From Rhodobacteraceae bacterium Alg231-04 (GTDB lineage: Bacteria > Pseudomonadota > Alphaproteobacteria > Rhodobacterales > Rhodobacteraceae), in the NCBI GenBank assembly GCA_900143635.1, contig FREY01000009.1, positions 1 to 64,000 of the forward strand: a stretch of DNA of 64,000 bases, in the 5' to 3' direction. Both the position numbers and the translations under genes were made by a program. The notes under the pieces were generated by a model, which searched no databases, had not been told where the DNA came from, and worked only from the letters and a program-made list of their open reading frames with translations. Below, one piece after another: positions 42,150 through 50,812 of the stretch. How positions within the stretch are numbered: position 1 is the stretch's first letter; each line of letters starts with the position of its first letter.

Positions 42150-42824
42150 ATGCGAATGCGCGACACCTTCATTAAACCAATGCACCCGGAAGGCATTAAA
42201 TTTGTCGCGATCTTTGCAGCGGTTACCGCCGGTCTGTTTCTGATCGCCGATGTGCTGGGCTGGATCGGTGTCGGGCTTACGGTCTGGTGCTACTACTTCT
42301 TTCGCGACCCCGAGCGTGTGCCGCCACAGAAAAAGGGGCTCATCATCAGCCCGGCTGACGGGATTGTCTCGCTGATCGAACCCGCCGTTCCGCCTAAAGA
42401 ACTCGGGATGGCGGATGAGCCCCTGACCCGCGTCAGCGTGTTCATGAGCGTGTTCAACTGTCACGTCAACAGAACCCCCATCGAAGGCGAGATCACGGCC
42501 GTTGCCTATCGCCCCGGCAAATTCTTCAATGCATCGCTGGACAAAGCCAGCGTCGACAATGAGCGCAACAGCCTGCGTATCCGGATGACAAACGGTCAGG
42601 ATCTGGCCGTTGTGCAAATCGCCGGTCTGGTTGCCAGACGCATTGTCTGCTTCGTGAAACCGGGCGACCACCTGCAGAGCGCCGAGAGATTCGGCCTGAT
42701 CCGCTTTGGCTCGCGTCTGGATGTCTACTTGCCTGCCGGTGTGACCCCGAATGTCCGGATCGGGCAAACCATGATCGCTGGTGAAACCATTCTGGCAGAC
42801 CTGAACCTGCCTGATCAAAGCTAG
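42150..42824 (+). CDS. psd: Phosphatidylserine decarboxylase proenzyme
   Basis: A 224-residue short-type Psd. An N-terminal membrane helix ([20 protein letters not shown]) is followed by the [12 protein letters not shown] segment, [13 protein letters not shown] and the [11 protein letters not shown] motif. The self-cleavage site that forms the pyruvoyl group is the GS in [12 protein letters not shown]. It converts phosphatidylserine to phosphatidylethanolamine. Start assignment is uncertain: ATG 42150 has GGGA nine bases upstream; ATGs at 42114 and 42156 are alternatives. pssA follows 11 bases later, so they form one operon. Confidence 0.92.
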   Translation: MRMRDTFIKPMHPEGIKFVAIFAAVTAGLFLIADVLGWIGVGLTVWCYYFFRDPERVPPQKKGLIISPADGIVSLIEPAVPPKELGMADEPLTRVSVFMSVFNCHVNRTPIEGEITAVAYRPGKFFNASLDKASVDNERNSLRIRMTNGQDLAVVQIAGLVARRIVCFVKPGDHLQSAERFGLIRFGSRLDVYLPAGVTPNVRIGQTMIAGETILADLNLPDQS

Positions 42825-42835
42825 AAGTTAGTCCA

Positions 42836-43582
42836 ATGGCGGATCCGCTCGACCGAAACGAAAACGAACTCTCCCTCATTCAGCTCTTGCCGAATGCTTT
42901 GACGATCACGGCCATTTGTGCGGGCCTGTCGTCGATCAGATACGGGGTGCAGGGTTACTATGTGCTTGCGGTGCTGCTGGTGGTGGTGGCCTGTGTGCTG
43001 GACGGTCTGGACGGTCGGCTGGCCCGGCTTCTGGGCAGCGAAAGCAGGCTGGGGGCAGAGCTCGATTCTCTTGCTGATTTCCTGAACTTCGGGGTTGCCC
43101 CGCCGCTGATCATCTATTTCTGGGCCTTGCAGGATATCGCCGGCATCGGTTGGATCGCGGTTCTGGTGTTTTCGGCGTGCTGCGTCATGCGTCTGGCGCG
43201 GTTCAACGTTGGCAGCAAATCTGAGGATACCGATCAAAGCGGAGCCTATTTCGAAGGCGTGCCGGCGCCGGCCGGCGCCCTGCTGGTCATGCTGCCGATG
43301 TATGTGTCTTTTGCCTTCCCGGATGCGTCGCGTCTGCCCGACCTTGTCATCTGCATCTTCATGGCCATCATTGGCCTATTGCTGATAAGCCGCATCCCGA
43401 CCTGGTCCTTCAAGACCACCAAAATCTCTCGCAAGAATGTTAAGTTCTTTCTGGTTGGCGTTGCTTTCGCAGGCGCCGCCATCCTGACCTATGCCTGGGC
43501 AACACTGATCGTGCTTTGCCTTTGCTATGTTGTGATGGTCGCCTGGGCCTGGCTCAAAAAGGGAAGCCAGCCCAAACACTAA
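42836..43582 (+). CDS. pssA: CDP-diacylglycerol-serine O-phosphatidyltransferase
   Basis: A 248-residue membrane enzyme with about eight hydrophobic segments. The CDP-alcohol phosphotransferase signature is complete: DGRLARLLGS, then GAELDSLADFLNFGVAP, giving the DG-AR-G-D-D pattern. It makes phosphatidylserine, the substrate of Psd encoded directly upstream. Confidence 0.95.
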   Translation: MADPLDRNENELSLIQLLPNALTITAICAGLSSIRYGVQGYYVLAVLLVVVACVLDGLDGRLARLLGSESRLGAELDSLADFLNFGVAPPLIIYFWALQDIAGIGWIAVLVFSACCVMRLARFNVGSKSEDTDQSGAYFEGVPAPAGALLVMLPMYVSFAFPDASRLPDLVICIFMAIIGLLLISRIPTWSFKTTKISRKNVKFFLVGVAFAGAAILTYAWATLIVLCLCYVVMVAWAWLKKGSQPKH

Positions 43583-43764
43583 GGCAAGGTCGCAGGGCAC
43601 AGGGCCAGCTGACCGGGTTTCACAATAGTGGCCCCCTCAGCCGAGCGAGGATCGCCAAGGGAAACGCAGTGCCTGAGTGCAGCATGGCAAAGCTATTGCA
43701 ATCAGGCGCGCACCAACAATGACACCACACAACAGACAGAAACCATTTATGTTTTTTGAAAAAG

Positions 43765-43849
43765 TGGTGCGGGTGAAGGGACTCGAACCCCCACGCCTCG
43801 CGGCGCCAGAACCTAAATCTGGTGCGTCTACCAATTCCGCCACACCCGC
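43765..43849 (-). tRNA. tRNA-Leu (anticodon TAG)
   Basis: The minus strand reads GCGGGTGTGGCGGAATTGG at the 5' side, forming acceptor stem GCGGGTG with CACCCGC and ending in ACCA encoded in the genome. The anticodon arm is CCAGA, loop TTTAGGT, TCTGG, so the anticodon is TAG. A long variable arm (GCGCCGCGAGGCGT) identifies a class II tRNA, and the T arm has GGTTCGAGTCC. Length with CCA is 85 bases. Confidence 0.95.
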
Positions 43850-44062
43850 ACTTTTGCGCAGGGACGCACCCCGCGTGCAGGGCTGATAGCAAACCCTGTT
43901 GCGGGATGCGAGAGGAAAACTGCCTGATTTCCTCGGCAAAGCAGCAACAGTTTCGCAGGAAAGGCGCGCCCGCCCGTCCGCCCGGCACTCCGGCTCTCGG
44001 CAAATGCCCTGTTGTTGCCATATTCTGCTGCCAAAAAAGACCGAGGCAGACAAAGTAACACC

Positions 44063-44572
44063 ATGAACATGCACGCACCTTCGGTGGCGGTTGCAGGCCG
44101 ACCAGCCTTTGCGCAGCCCCTCCTCCCCTTCCCCGTTGGCCTTTTGGCCGGAACCATTGTGCTGAGCCGCCAGGGCGAACGCCCCGTTGAACAGATCCGC
44201 GCCGGTGATCAGCTGATCACCCGCAACAATGGCTTTTCAAACGTGACATCTGTTCAGGAAATCCACCTGCAACTGCCCGCCGTGCAGATTTCCGCAGGAT
44301 CGCTGGGCGACACCCGGCCTGACTGCGACCTAATCGTTGCGGGCTCTCAACGCCTGTTGATCCGCGATTGGCGCGCAAGGGCCCTGTCGGGCCAGTCAGC
44401 GGCACTGATCGAAGCTGCACGTCTCATCGATGGTGAGTTCATCCGCGATCTGGGGCTGGTAGATCTGACCCTGTTCCAGCTGGAGTTTGCCGGATCAGAG
44501 GTCATCTACGCCAATGGGCTGGAGCTGGAATGCCCCGCACCCGCCTGCCAGCCCCTGCAACAAACGGCCTAA
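44063..44572 (+). CDS. Hint-domain-like protein lacking the first Cys
   Basis: A 169-residue protein resembling the Hedgehog/intein (Hint) domain proteins frequent in Rhodobacteraceae. The region LLAGTIVLSRQGERPVEQIR followed by AGDQLITR aligns with the usual CFxxGTxIxTPxGxRPVE start, and GSQRLLIRDWRARALSG matches the SPQHRVLLRDWRAE block. The nucleophilic first Cys is absent, and the block-B His of SPQHR is replaced by Gln. Self-splicing is therefore unlikely. Its stop overlaps that of the convergent nnr gene by four bases. Confidence 0.7.
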   Translation: MNMHAPSVAVAGRPAFAQPLLPFPVGLLAGTIVLSRQGERPVEQIRAGDQLITRNNGFSNVTSVQEIHLQLPAVQISAGSLGDTRPDCDLIVAGSQRLLIRDWRARALSGQSAALIEAARLIDGEFIRDLGLVDLTLFQLEFAGSEVIYANGLELECPAPACQPLQQTA

Positions 44573-46206
44573 AGGCCCAGCTCCCGAAGCACAGTTGGCA
44601 ATTGCTCCGGCAGGTCCTCGGCGATCAGGCCGGGGCCGAAATTTCGCGCGCATTCCACATGCAGCCATGCGCCGGTTTGCGCCGCCGTCATTGCATCGAA
44701 CCCGCGCGCCAACAGGCCGGTGATGAACCCGGCCAGAACATCGCCTGAACCAGCAGTGGCGAGCCATGGCGCCGACCGTTCATAGTGGGCGGAATTGATC
44801 GCGCAGCGCCCGTCGGGCGCGGCAATCACCGTGTCGGGCCCTTTGAAAAGTACCACACAACCCGCCCGCGCCGCCGCCTCGCGGGTGGCATCCACCTTGG
44901 AATAGGCCGGGCCAACAGTGGCAGGTGCCGCCAGTTTTTCCGCCAGATCGGGGAACAGCTTCTGGAACTCCCCGCCATGGGGCGTCAGCACGCAGCTGTC
45001 GTGCAGCGCGTCAAACAGAACCTGCGGAGCAAGCTCGAACCGGGTCAGCGCATCTGCATCCAGAACCGTTGCGCGTTTCGCCTTCAGGGCCGACAGAACC
45101 AGTTTTTGCGTATCGGCCCCACGCCCCAATCCGGGCCCAAGGCAGAGCGCATTGATCCGCTTATCCTCCAACATCTCATCCAGCCCATACACACCGTCCA
45201 TCTGGTGCAGCATGATGGCCGTCAGCTGCGTCGCATTCTCAAACATCGCCGAGCGCGGCGAGGCCACCGTCACCAGCCCGGCCCCGATCCTCAGCGCCCC
45301 GCGCGCCGCCAGCCGCGCCGCTCCGGTTTTGCCATGGCCGCCGGAGAGGACGAGGGCATGACCGTGGGTGTATTTATGCGCGCCTGATTTGAATACCCGC
45401 TTGTCCGGGCGCCCGACCATTTTGACAGTCCTGCCCTGCACCGCGGACGGGCAGGAGTCATGGTTCAAGCCAATCGACTTTCGCACAACCCTTCCTGAGC
45501 CTATCGGACCATCGGAAAGTCTGTGCCCCAGTTTCTCGCAATGGAAACTCACCGTCAGATTTGACATCACGGCGTAGTCGAAGGGATTGCCGCCATCGCT
45601 GCCCAGATAGGTACCGCTATCCGAGCAGATCCCGCTGGGAATATCGATTGAGACGACTTTCGGCAATCCGCTGCCGTGGGGCGCGGCCTGCCAATAATTC
45701 AGTTCCATCTGAACCTTGGCGAGGTCGGTAAATGGACGGGTCAGCCCTGTGCCGAAAATCGCATCAATTGCCAAATCGGTGCCCGGATGATCTTCCCCAT
45801 AACCATCTATGGCTTCATTGCTCAGCTCTGAAACGCCCCCCAGCTCTTGCCATCTTTCAAAGTTCACCTTTGCATCCGGCGGCAGCTTCGCGGCATCCCC
45901 GTAGAGATACACCTCCACTTCCCAGCCGCGTTCTTTCAGCAGCCGCGCCACCACAAAACCGTCGCCGCCATTGTTGCCCGGCCCGCAGAGCACTACCGCC
46001 CGCCGCGCGCCTACTTCTGTTTCCAAATGTCCCGCGCGTATGGGGGCTGGCCCTCGATCCGTCGCCAGCTCCGGCCATTCCTCAAAAATGGCCTCCACCA
46101 CCCCCTGTCCGGCCCGCTCCATCAGCTCCAGGCCGGTGACATCGCCAGACTCAATTGCTGCCTGTTCAATGGCGCGCATTTGGGCAGCGGTCAGAAGTTC
46201 GGTCAT
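44569..46206 (-). CDS. nnr: Bifunctional NAD(P)H-hydrate epimerase/dehydratase
   Basis: A 545-residue two-domain repair enzyme. The N-terminal YjeF epimerase domain (about 1-215) has VLCGPGNNGGDGFVVARLL and FGTGLTRPF; the C-terminal ribokinase-like ADP-dependent dehydratase (about 235-540) has LSGGHGKTGAARLAARGALR, LGPGLGR, LTPHGGEFQKLF and TAGSGDVLAGFITGLLARG. It restores hydrated NAD(P)H. It is divergent from glnB. Confidence 0.95.
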   Translation of the reverse strand: MTELLTAAQMRAIEQAAIESGDVTGLELMERAGQGVVEAIFEEWPELATDRGPAPIRAGHLETEVGARRAVVLCGPGNNGGDGFVVARLLKERGWEVEVYLYGDAAKLPPDAKVNFERWQELGGVSELSNEAIDGYGEDHPGTDLAIDAIFGTGLTRPFTDLAKVQMELNYWQAAPHGSGLPKVVSIDIPSGICSDSGTYLGSDGGNPFDYAVMSNLTVSFHCEKLGHRLSDGPIGSGRVVRKSIGLNHDSCPSAVQGRTVKMVGRPDKRVFKSGAHKYTHGHALVLSGGHGKTGAARLAARGALRIGAGLVTVASPRSAMFENATQLTAIMLHQMDGVYGLDEMLEDKRINALCLGPGLGRGADTQKLVLSALKAKRATVLDADALTRFELAPQVLFDALHDSCVLTPHGGEFQKLFPDLAEKLAAPATVGPAYSKVDATREAAARAGCVVLFKGPDTVIAAPDGRCAINSAHYERSAPWLATAGSGDVLAGFITGLLARGFDAMTAAQTGAWLHVECARNFGPGLIAEDLPEQLPTVLRELGL

Positions 46207-46340
46207 CGTTTAGGCACTCCGCGATTCAATTCTGCGCAGATCTTGGGCGATCCGCCTATTTTTTGTGCAAACGGACTTCGCCGACTGCGTCAATTTCTGC
46301 CCCCAAACGGGAAGCAATTGCCCCTGTCATTCAGACATGA

Positions 46341-46718
<378 letters not shown>

Positions 46719-46755
46719 ATTCTCAACTGAACTCTCAATACGAAGGAACTAGGGA

Positions 46756-48162
46756 ATGAGCGTAGAAGCAGTTCTCAAGACTCTCAAAGAAGAAGATGTC
46801 GCCTATGTCGATATCCGCTTCACCGACGTGCGCGGCAAACTGCAGCACGTGACCGTAGATGTTGATCTGGTCGACGAAGACTTCCTCGAAGAAGGCTTCA
46901 TGTTCGACGGCTCCTCCATCGCGGGCTGGAAGTCGATCGAAAACTCCGACATGAAACTGATCGCCGACACCACCTCGGCCTATATCGATCCGTTCTATGC
47001 CGAGAAAACCCTCTGCATCCACTGCTCGATCGTTGAGCCCGACACCGGCGAAGCCTACGAGCGCGACCCGCGCGGCACCGCCCAGAAGGCCGAAGCCTAC
47101 CTGAAGTCCTCCGGCATCGGCGACGTTGCCTACATGGGCCCGGAAGCAGAATTCTTCCTGTTCGACGACGTGCGCTTCTCCAACACCATCAACAAGGTGT
47201 CCTACGAAGTTGACGCAACCGACGCGTCCTGGAACACCGACACCGAATACGAGATGGGCAACATGGGCCACCGCCCGGGCGTCAAGGGCGGCTACTTCCC
47301 GGTCAACCCGATCGACGAAGCCCAGGACCTGCGTTCCGAAATGCTCTCGACCATGAAGCGTCTGGGCATGAAGGTCGACAAGCACCACCACGAGGTTGCC
47401 TCCTGCCAGCACGAACTGGGTCTGATCTTTGACAGCCTGACCAAACAGGCCGACGAGCTGCAGAAATACAAATACGTGATCCACAACGTGGCCCACGCCT
47501 ACGGCAAATCCGCCACTTTCATGCCCAAGCCGATCTACGGTGACAACGGCACCGGCATGCACGTGAACATGTCGATCTGGAAAGACGGCAAGCCGCTCTT
47601 CGCTGGCGACAAATACGCGGATCTGTCCGACGAAGCCCTGTTCTTCATCGGCGGCATCCTGAAGCACGCGAAAACGCTGAACGCTTTCACCAACCCGTCC
47701 ACCAACTCCTACAAGCGTCTGATCCCCGGTTTCGAAGCCCCGGTTCTGCGCGCCTATTCCGCCCGTAACCGTTCCGGCTGCGTGCGTATTCCGTGGACCG
47801 AAAGCCCGAAAGCCAAGCGCGTTGAGGCCCGTTTCCCCGATCCGGCGGCAAACCCCTACCTGTGCTTCGCAGCCCTGCTGATGGCTGGCCTTGACGGCAT
47901 CAAGAACAAGATCAACCCTGGCGAAGCCATGGACAAGAACCTGTACGACCTGCCCGCAGAAGAGCTGGCCGACATACCGACCGTCTGCGGCTCCCTGCGC
48001 GAAGCGCTGGACAGCCTGGCGGCCGATCACGACTTCCTGATCCAGGGCGACGTGTTCACCAAAGACCAGATCGACGGCTACATCGCCCTGAAGATGGAAG
48101 AAGTTGAACTGTTCGAGCACACACCGCACCCGGTTGAATTCGGCATGTACTACAGCTGCTAA
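46756..48162 (+). CDS. glnA: Glutamine synthetase type I
   Basis: A 468-residue GSI. It has the N-terminal [13 protein letters not shown] and [10 protein letters not shown], catalytic [17 protein letters not shown] site [16 protein letters not shown] and RSGCVRIPW, and the adenylylation Tyr in NLYDLP near residue 398. It assimilates ammonium into glutamine under PII control from glnB. Ends [10 protein letters not shown] and TAA. The last codons and the terminator are duplicated at 49601-49682. Confidence 0.98.
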   Translation: MSVEAVLKTLKEEDVAYVDIRFTDVRGKLQHVTVDVDLVDEDFLEEGFMFDGSSIAGWKSIENSDMKLIADTTSAYIDPFYAEKTLCIHCSIVEPDTGEAYERDPRGTAQKAEAYLKSSGIGDVAYMGPEAEFFLFDDVRFSNTINKVSYEVDATDASWNTDTEYEMGNMGHRPGVKGGYFPVNPIDEAQDLRSEMLSTMKRLGMKVDKHHHEVASCQHELGLIFDSLTKQADELQKYKYVIHNVAHAYGKSATFMPKPIYGDNGTGMHVNMSIWKDGKPLFAGDKYADLSDEALFFIGGILKHAKTLNAFTNPSTNSYKRLIPGFEAPVLRAYSARNRSGCVRIPWTESPKAKRVEARFPDPAANPYLCFAALLMAGLDGIKNKINPGEAMDKNLYDLPAEELADIPTVCGSLREALDSLAADHDFLIQGDVFTKDQIDGYIALKMEEVELFEHTPHPVEFGMYYSC

Positions 48163-48212
48163 TCGGCAGTCTGACAGAATTGGAAAAGGCGCCCTCTGGG
48201 GCGCCTTTTTTG
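48131..48212 (+). repeat. glnA 3' end, left copy of direct repeat
   Basis: The last ~11 codons of glnA with the downstream terminator match 49601-49682 at a constant offset of 1470 bases up to the terminator loop. Long identical blocks include GTTGAATTCGGC and AATTGGAAAAGGCGCC. This copy belongs to the functional gene. Confidence 0.85.
48183..48212 (+). terminator. glnA terminator
   Basis: AAAAGGCGCC, loop CTCTGG, GGCGCCTTTTTT, 22 bases after the glnA stop. Strong rho-independent terminator for glnB-glnA. Confidence 0.92.
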
Positions 48213-48289
48213 TTGGGCTATCGGTGAAGAGTATCGCAAGTGCGGTTAGGTGCGCGCCAAACAGTCCCCTTTGGGACGGGCCGAAACGC

Positions 48290-48862
48290 TCAAAGCGCCT
48301 CAAGACCTTTTGCAATCTCATCAGCAATCGCCCCGGCATCGACCCCATTGCGTTCCGCCGAGACCCTGAGCCCCAAGAGATCAGACTGATATCTGCGGGC
48401 CAGCGCTCCCGGCGATTGAGCCCTGCTGATTTCCCCCGCGGACTGCGCCTGTTCAAACAGATCCGCAAACTGCGCTTCCATGCCGAGAAGGTACTGGTTT
48501 GCAACCTCCGCCAGCGGATGCTTGCGGGCCTGCAGTTCTAGAAGCGTCTTTGACAGCATACAGGCCTTTGCAGGCGCATCCTCGTTGCCGATAACCATCG
48601 CCGGAAACCGCTGCAACGTCTTCAGCGGGCCATGCTCGGCCCTCAAGGTCTTCAACCGGTCTGCCCCGTCTGATGCATATCTCTTCAATGCCAGCTCGAA
48701 CAGGGCGTCCTTCGATCCGAAGGCCGCGTAGAAACTACCCGGTTTCATCTGCAATTCGGCTTCCAGATCTTTCAGGGATGTCCCGGCCCAACCGCGCCTC
48801 CAAAACAGGTCGCGGGCACGCTTGATAAGATCTTCACGATCGAAATTTGGCTTGCGGGGCAT
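48290..48862 (-). CDS. TetR/AcrR-family repressor of the AhpD-like gene
   Basis: A 190-residue regulator. The HTH is clear: FDREDLIKRARDLFWRRGWA, TSLKDLEAELQMKPGSFYAAF. A cysteine in the ligand domain (PAKACMLSKTLLEL) follows the AcrR/NemR-like subgroup, in which such a Cys can sense electrophiles. ATG 48862 is preferred to the upstream in-frame ATG at 48916, which would overlap the operators. Divergent from the AhpD-like gene with two palindromic operators between. Cassette is flanked by the glnA-tail repeats. Confidence 0.88.
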   Translation of the reverse strand: MPRKPNFDREDLIKRARDLFWRRGWAGTSLKDLEAELQMKPGSFYAAFGSKDALFELALKRYASDGADRLKTLRAEHGPLKTLQRFPAMVIGNEDAPAKACMLSKTLLELQARKHPLAEVANQYLLGMEAQFADLFEQAQSAGEISRAQSPGALARRYQSDLLGLRVSAERNGVDAGAIADEIAKGLEAL

Positions 48863-48876
48863 TGAATCACCACTTC

Positions 48877-48892
48877 TTGAACGATCACTCAA
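48877..48892. promoter_or_regulatory. TetR operator, degenerate copy
   Basis: TTGAACGATCACTCAA matches the perfect palindrome at 48901-48916 except at two positions (AC for GT). The two sites are 24 bases apart centre to centre, just over two helical turns, which would suit two dimers on neighbouring faces. Confidence 0.75.
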
Positions 48893-48900
48893 ATATATAC

Positions 48901-48916
48901 TTGAGTGATCACTCAA
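48901..48916. promoter_or_regulatory. TetR operator, perfect 16-base palindrome
   Basis: TTGAGTGATCACTCAA equals its own reverse complement. It lies between the divergent TetR and AhpD-like genes, 48 bases from the latter's start. TetR-family regulators bind palindromes of this size. Confidence 0.85.
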
Positions 48917-48964
48917 GAAACCCTAGATGTGTATTCAGACGCAGACTTCGCAAGGAATCAGACC

Positions 48965-49531
48965 ATGACTTTCCCTTCCCACGATCTCGACACCGCTCCG
49001 GAAGCTTCCAAGCCGCTGCTTGAGAACTCGCAGAAGGCCTTTGGCCGCCTGCCCGGTCTTCACAAAGTGCTGGCCGAAAGCCCGCAGGCCTATGAAGGCT
49101 ACCAGCTGCTGCACAAACTGTTCACCGAGACAGATTTCGACGCAGACGAGCTGACCGTTGTCTGGCAATCGATCAACGTTGAGCACGAATGCCACTATTG
49201 CGTTCCTGCCCACACAGGGATCGCCAAGAATATGAAAGTATCGGATGACATCACCGATGCGCTGCGCAACGAAACACCGCTGCCGAGCGATAAGCTCGAA
49301 GCGCTGCGCCGCTTCACCGTGCAAATGGTGCGCAGCCGCGGCAATGTCTCAGACGCGCAGATGAAAGCGTTTTTCGACGCTGGATATGGCCACCGTGCGG
49401 TACTGGATGTCATCCTTGGTCTGGCCCAGAAAACCATGTCCAACTACATCAACCACGTCGCCGAAACTCCGGTGGACAAGGTGTTCCACCCGCTGAAATG
49501 GGAACGCGGCAATACACCGCTGGACGTATAA
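48965..49531 (+). CDS. Carboxymuconolactone decarboxylase/AhpD-family protein
   Basis: A 188-residue CMD-fold protein. The peroxidase-type motif HECHYCVPAHTGIAKN has the CxxC and His of AhpD-like alkylhydroperoxidases, predicting thiol-dependent reduction of peroxides or related electrophiles. ATG 48965 follows AAGGA by eight bases; an in-frame start at 48905 would lie in the operator. It is controlled by the divergent TetR gene, whose Cys-containing ligand domain suits an electrophile-induced detoxification pair. Confidence 0.88.
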   Translation: MTFPSHDLDTAPEASKPLLENSQKAFGRLPGLHKVLAESPQAYEGYQLLHKLFTETDFDADELTVVWQSINVEHECHYCVPAHTGIAKNMKVSDDITDALRNETPLPSDKLEALRRFTVQMVRSRGNVSDAQMKAFFDAGYGHRAVLDVILGLAQKTMSNYINHVAETPVDKVFHPLKWERGNTPLDV

Positions 49532-49600
49532 GCCAGTCAGGGAGGAGCGGGCGAATCCCGATAATCCTTCGTCTTGTTCCACCCGTTCAGACATCGCGGC

Positions 49601-49682
49601 CCGTTGAATTCGGCCTAAATAATTGCTGCAAATCAGCAGTCTGAAATAATTGGAAAAGGCGCCCCTTTCGGGCGCCTTTTTC
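49601..49682 (+). repeat. Duplicated glnA 3' end (right copy)
   Basis: The sequence mimics the glnA end: the frame PVEFG is kept, then diverges (LNNCCKSAV and stop), followed by AATTGGAAAAGGCGCC and a hairpin. There is no ORF of its own. It lies 70 bases after the AhpD-like gene, which now uses the copied terminator. Confidence 0.85.
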
Positions 49683-49683
49683 G
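49651..49683 (+). terminator. Copied glnA-type terminator after the AhpD-like gene
   Basis: AAAAGGCGCCC, loop of CTTTC, GGGCGCCTTTTT. It shares its left arm and flank with the glnA terminator, but the loop differs. Confidence 0.88.
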
Positions 49684-49755
49684 TGCGGCGGAAAAACCTC
49701 TGAACAAGGTTTGAGCCTTCACTTCCTGGCCCTGATCTCCGAAATCAGCTGATGA

Positions 49756-50235
49756 TCAATCCTCTGCCGCGTAGCTTTGCGTGAGCCGTTGCCCATTCAA
49801 AGTATGGGTGCAGCAGGCGCAGAAAGGCTTCATCAAATCCGCCGTGAGGTTCGGATCAACCAAAGCAAGACGGTTTTCATCATCCACATAAAGGCCGCAA
49901 AAGTAGGAACTCTTGCCGATGCGCACATAGGGTTGACCGTCTTCTTCTGTCAGAGAGACCAGCCAGAATATCGGCTCTTCCCTGTCCAGCCTGCTGACCG
50001 CCTCCCGGTGAACATCAGTCCAGTCCTGTCCCACTTTGGATATCAGGAACTTGAACAGCGGTGTGTAATCCAATCCATGTCGATGCGTCTTGTGCATGGT
50101 TCCACGCATCGAGGGATCACGCGCGGATTTCTTTGTGTTGCGCTCCCATTTGGCCTTGCCGCCATCACCATGGCCCACACCATGCGTTTTGCTGTTTACC
50201 CGGCGATAGAGGGGTTCCTTTTCCTGTCTCATCAC
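49756..50235 (-). CDS. Conserved hypothetical protein with C-terminal Cys cluster
   Basis: A 159-residue protein I cannot assign. The N-terminal third is very basic (HGVGHGDGGKAKWERNTKKS). The middle has a strand-rich core: EPIFWLVSLTEEDGQPYVRI, then GKSSYFCGLYVDDENRLALV. The end has PFCACCTHTLNGQRLTQ, three cysteines in four positions, possibly a metal site with nearby His. It is isolated between the AhpD cassette and an acetyltransferase pair. Confidence 0.6.
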   Translation of the reverse strand: MMRQEKEPLYRRVNSKTHGVGHGDGGKAKWERNTKKSARDPSMRGTMHKTHRHGLDYTPLFKFLISKVGQDWTDVHREAVSRLDREEPIFWLVSLTEEDGQPYVRIGKSSYFCGLYVDDENRLALVDPNLTADLMKPFCACCTHTLNGQRLTQSYAAED

Positions 50236-50367
50236 ACGCGGGCCTCTGTCTGGATGTCTCTGCGACGACCCTAATTGCCTGCGTGACGTTTGGGAATATC
50301 TGCCCCCCGATAGCCCGACAGAAGCCAGATCTCTCAGAACAGCGTGGCAAACAGCAATCCGCTCAGA

Positions 50368-50808
50368 TCACATCATGTAATGAACAAAGGGGGTTTTGCG
50401 CGCCACTTTATCATATAGCGTTCGGGCCGCGTAGTTGTTCTCGGCCGTCAGCCAATAGACCTTGGCAGTCGAGCGCGCCTGTGCGGCCGTATGCACCGCA
50501 GCAATCAACTGGGCCGCCGCCCCCTGTCCGCGCGTTTCCGGCAGTACAAACAGATCGTTCAGGTAACAGACCTCTTCCTTCTCCCAGAAGGACAGGTGGA
50601 ACAGGAAATTGGTCAGCCCCACGGGCATGCCTTCGCTATTGACCGCCAGATAGCAAAACATCGGCACTTCGGGATCAAGGATCCGCCGCCATGTTTCATC
50701 CTTGATGTCCTGACCGCGTTCGGTCTCGTAAAAGGCAAGATATTGTTCCCAAAGCCCTTCCCAGGCTGTTTTATCTGCAGGGGTCACGTCCCGGATAGTG
50801 ATCGTCAT
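50368..50808 (-). CDS. GNAT-family N-acetyltransferase
   Basis: A 146-residue acetyltransferase. The acetyl-CoA motif A is YLNDLFVLPETRGQGAAAQLI (strand then RGQGAA), and the end ENNYAARTLYDKVARKTPFVHY matches motif B. Similar to diamine or small-amine acetyltransferases by its length and FVxY ending. ATG 50808 begins four bases after the stop of the other acetyltransferase gene, so the two are cotranscribed. Confidence 0.85.
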   Translation of the reverse strand: MTITIRDVTPADKTAWEGLWEQYLAFYETERGQDIKDETWRRILDPEVPMFCYLAVNSEGMPVGLTNFLFHLSFWEKEEVCYLNDLFVLPETRGQGAAAQLIAAVHTAAQARSTAKVYWLTAENNYAARTLYDKVARKTPFVHYMM

Positions 50809-50812
50809 TTGG

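Noticed and set aside
46735-48504. Minus-strand 589-codon open frame opposite glnA
   Set aside because: Complementary to a textbook glutamine synthetase; the valine/glycine-rich product is the usual antisense artefact.
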